From NCBI GenBank assembly GCA_903896585.1, contig CAITYI010000199.1, forward strand, positions 1-5,822: 5,822 nt of DNA, given 5' to 3'. Shown piece by piece: positions 5,761 through 5,822 of the stretch (positions within the stretch are counted from its first letter, which is position 1; the number at the start of each line of letters is the position of its first letter). Source of the DNA: an uncultured bacterium. GTDB taxonomy: Bacteria; Actinomycetota; Actinomycetes; S36-B12. The notes beneath the pieces were generated by a model. It saw only the letters and a list, made by a program, of their open reading frames with translations, was not told the origin of the DNA and ran no database searches. Both the position numbers and the translations under genes were made by a program.

Positions 5761-5822
5761 GTGAAACACCGTCGCCAGGAGCGGTCACCGAGCAACGCGG
5801 CGATTTCATGCTTCTGCCTCCA
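5757..5822 (+). CDS. Start of a further operon gene, cut by the window edge
   Basis: A GTG at 5757 overlaps the stop of the DUF6760-like frame (GTGA, 5757-5760) and is preceded by GGAGGG (5745-5750) at a spacing of 6 bases, a good ribosome site. The frame stays open to the window end for 22 codons, beginning (GTG read as Met) MSETPSPGAVTEQRGDFML. The fragment is too short to assign. In related loci the genes at this place encode a LysM-type baseplate protein, a second tube or a VgrG-like spike, so one of those is a reasonable guess only. Confidence 0.75.
   Translation, partial: MSETPSPGAVTEQRGDFMLLPP

Noticed and set aside
1..5822. CRISPR arrays, tRNA or rRNA genes, insertion sequences, attachment sites
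   Set aside because: I found no regularly spaced repeats, tRNA-like cloverleaf, transposase or flanking terminal repeats; nearly all of the window is accounted for by the genes listed.

Overview
The window is a block of structural and assembly genes from an extracellular contractile injection system (eCIS), a phage-tail-like particle related to the Afp/PVC group. It carries an eCIS-type AAA+ ATPase, a DUF4255 tail-terminator (Pvc16/Afp16-like) protein, a DUF4280 PAAR-like protein, a contractile sheath, an inner tube, a small assembly protein with a CxxC motif, a DUF6760-like small protein, and the first 22 codons of a further gene. The gene families and their combination resemble actinobacterial eCIS loci. 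By eye the GC content is in the mid-to-high 50s per cent, lower than typical Streptomyces, and GTG starts are used, so I infer an actinobacterium of moderate GC. That taxonomic call is weak, because the window has no phylogenetic marker.

Layout. The 3' end of an unidentified gene (1-50) is coupled by a TGATG overlap to the ATPase (50-1942, + strand). The ATPase converges on a two-gene minus-strand unit, DUF4280 (3065-2679) then DUF4255 (2679-1972), also joined by a TGATG overlap. A short imperfect hairpin lies in the 29-base convergent gap. The minus-strand unit diverges from the main plus-strand operon across a 111-base gap (3066-3176) that holds an 11-bp stem-loop. The operon then runs sheath (3177-4703), tube (4732-5178), small CxxC protein (5210-5599), DUF6760-like protein (about 5596-5760) and a partial gene (5757-5822 onward). 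The last three are packed with overlaps of a few bases.

How they work together, from knowledge of the families: the sheath surrounds the tube, DUF4255 proteins cap or terminate the distal end, PAAR-like proteins sharpen the spike tip, and the ATPase is a conserved eCIS accessory thought to act in assembly or recycling. The sheath and tube are needed in many copies, and the later genes probably in few.

No wholly new system is evident, but the end of the operon has features that standard annotation would miss. There is a perfect 15-bp inverted repeat inside the CxxC-protein gene. The DUF6760-like frame has no ATG, GTG or TTG start: it begins either at an ATA within an ATAA overlap, or by a -1 shift on a five-G run that follows a Shine-Dalgarno-like GGAGGT and directly precedes the stop codon. 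Both could control how much of the downstream genes is made.
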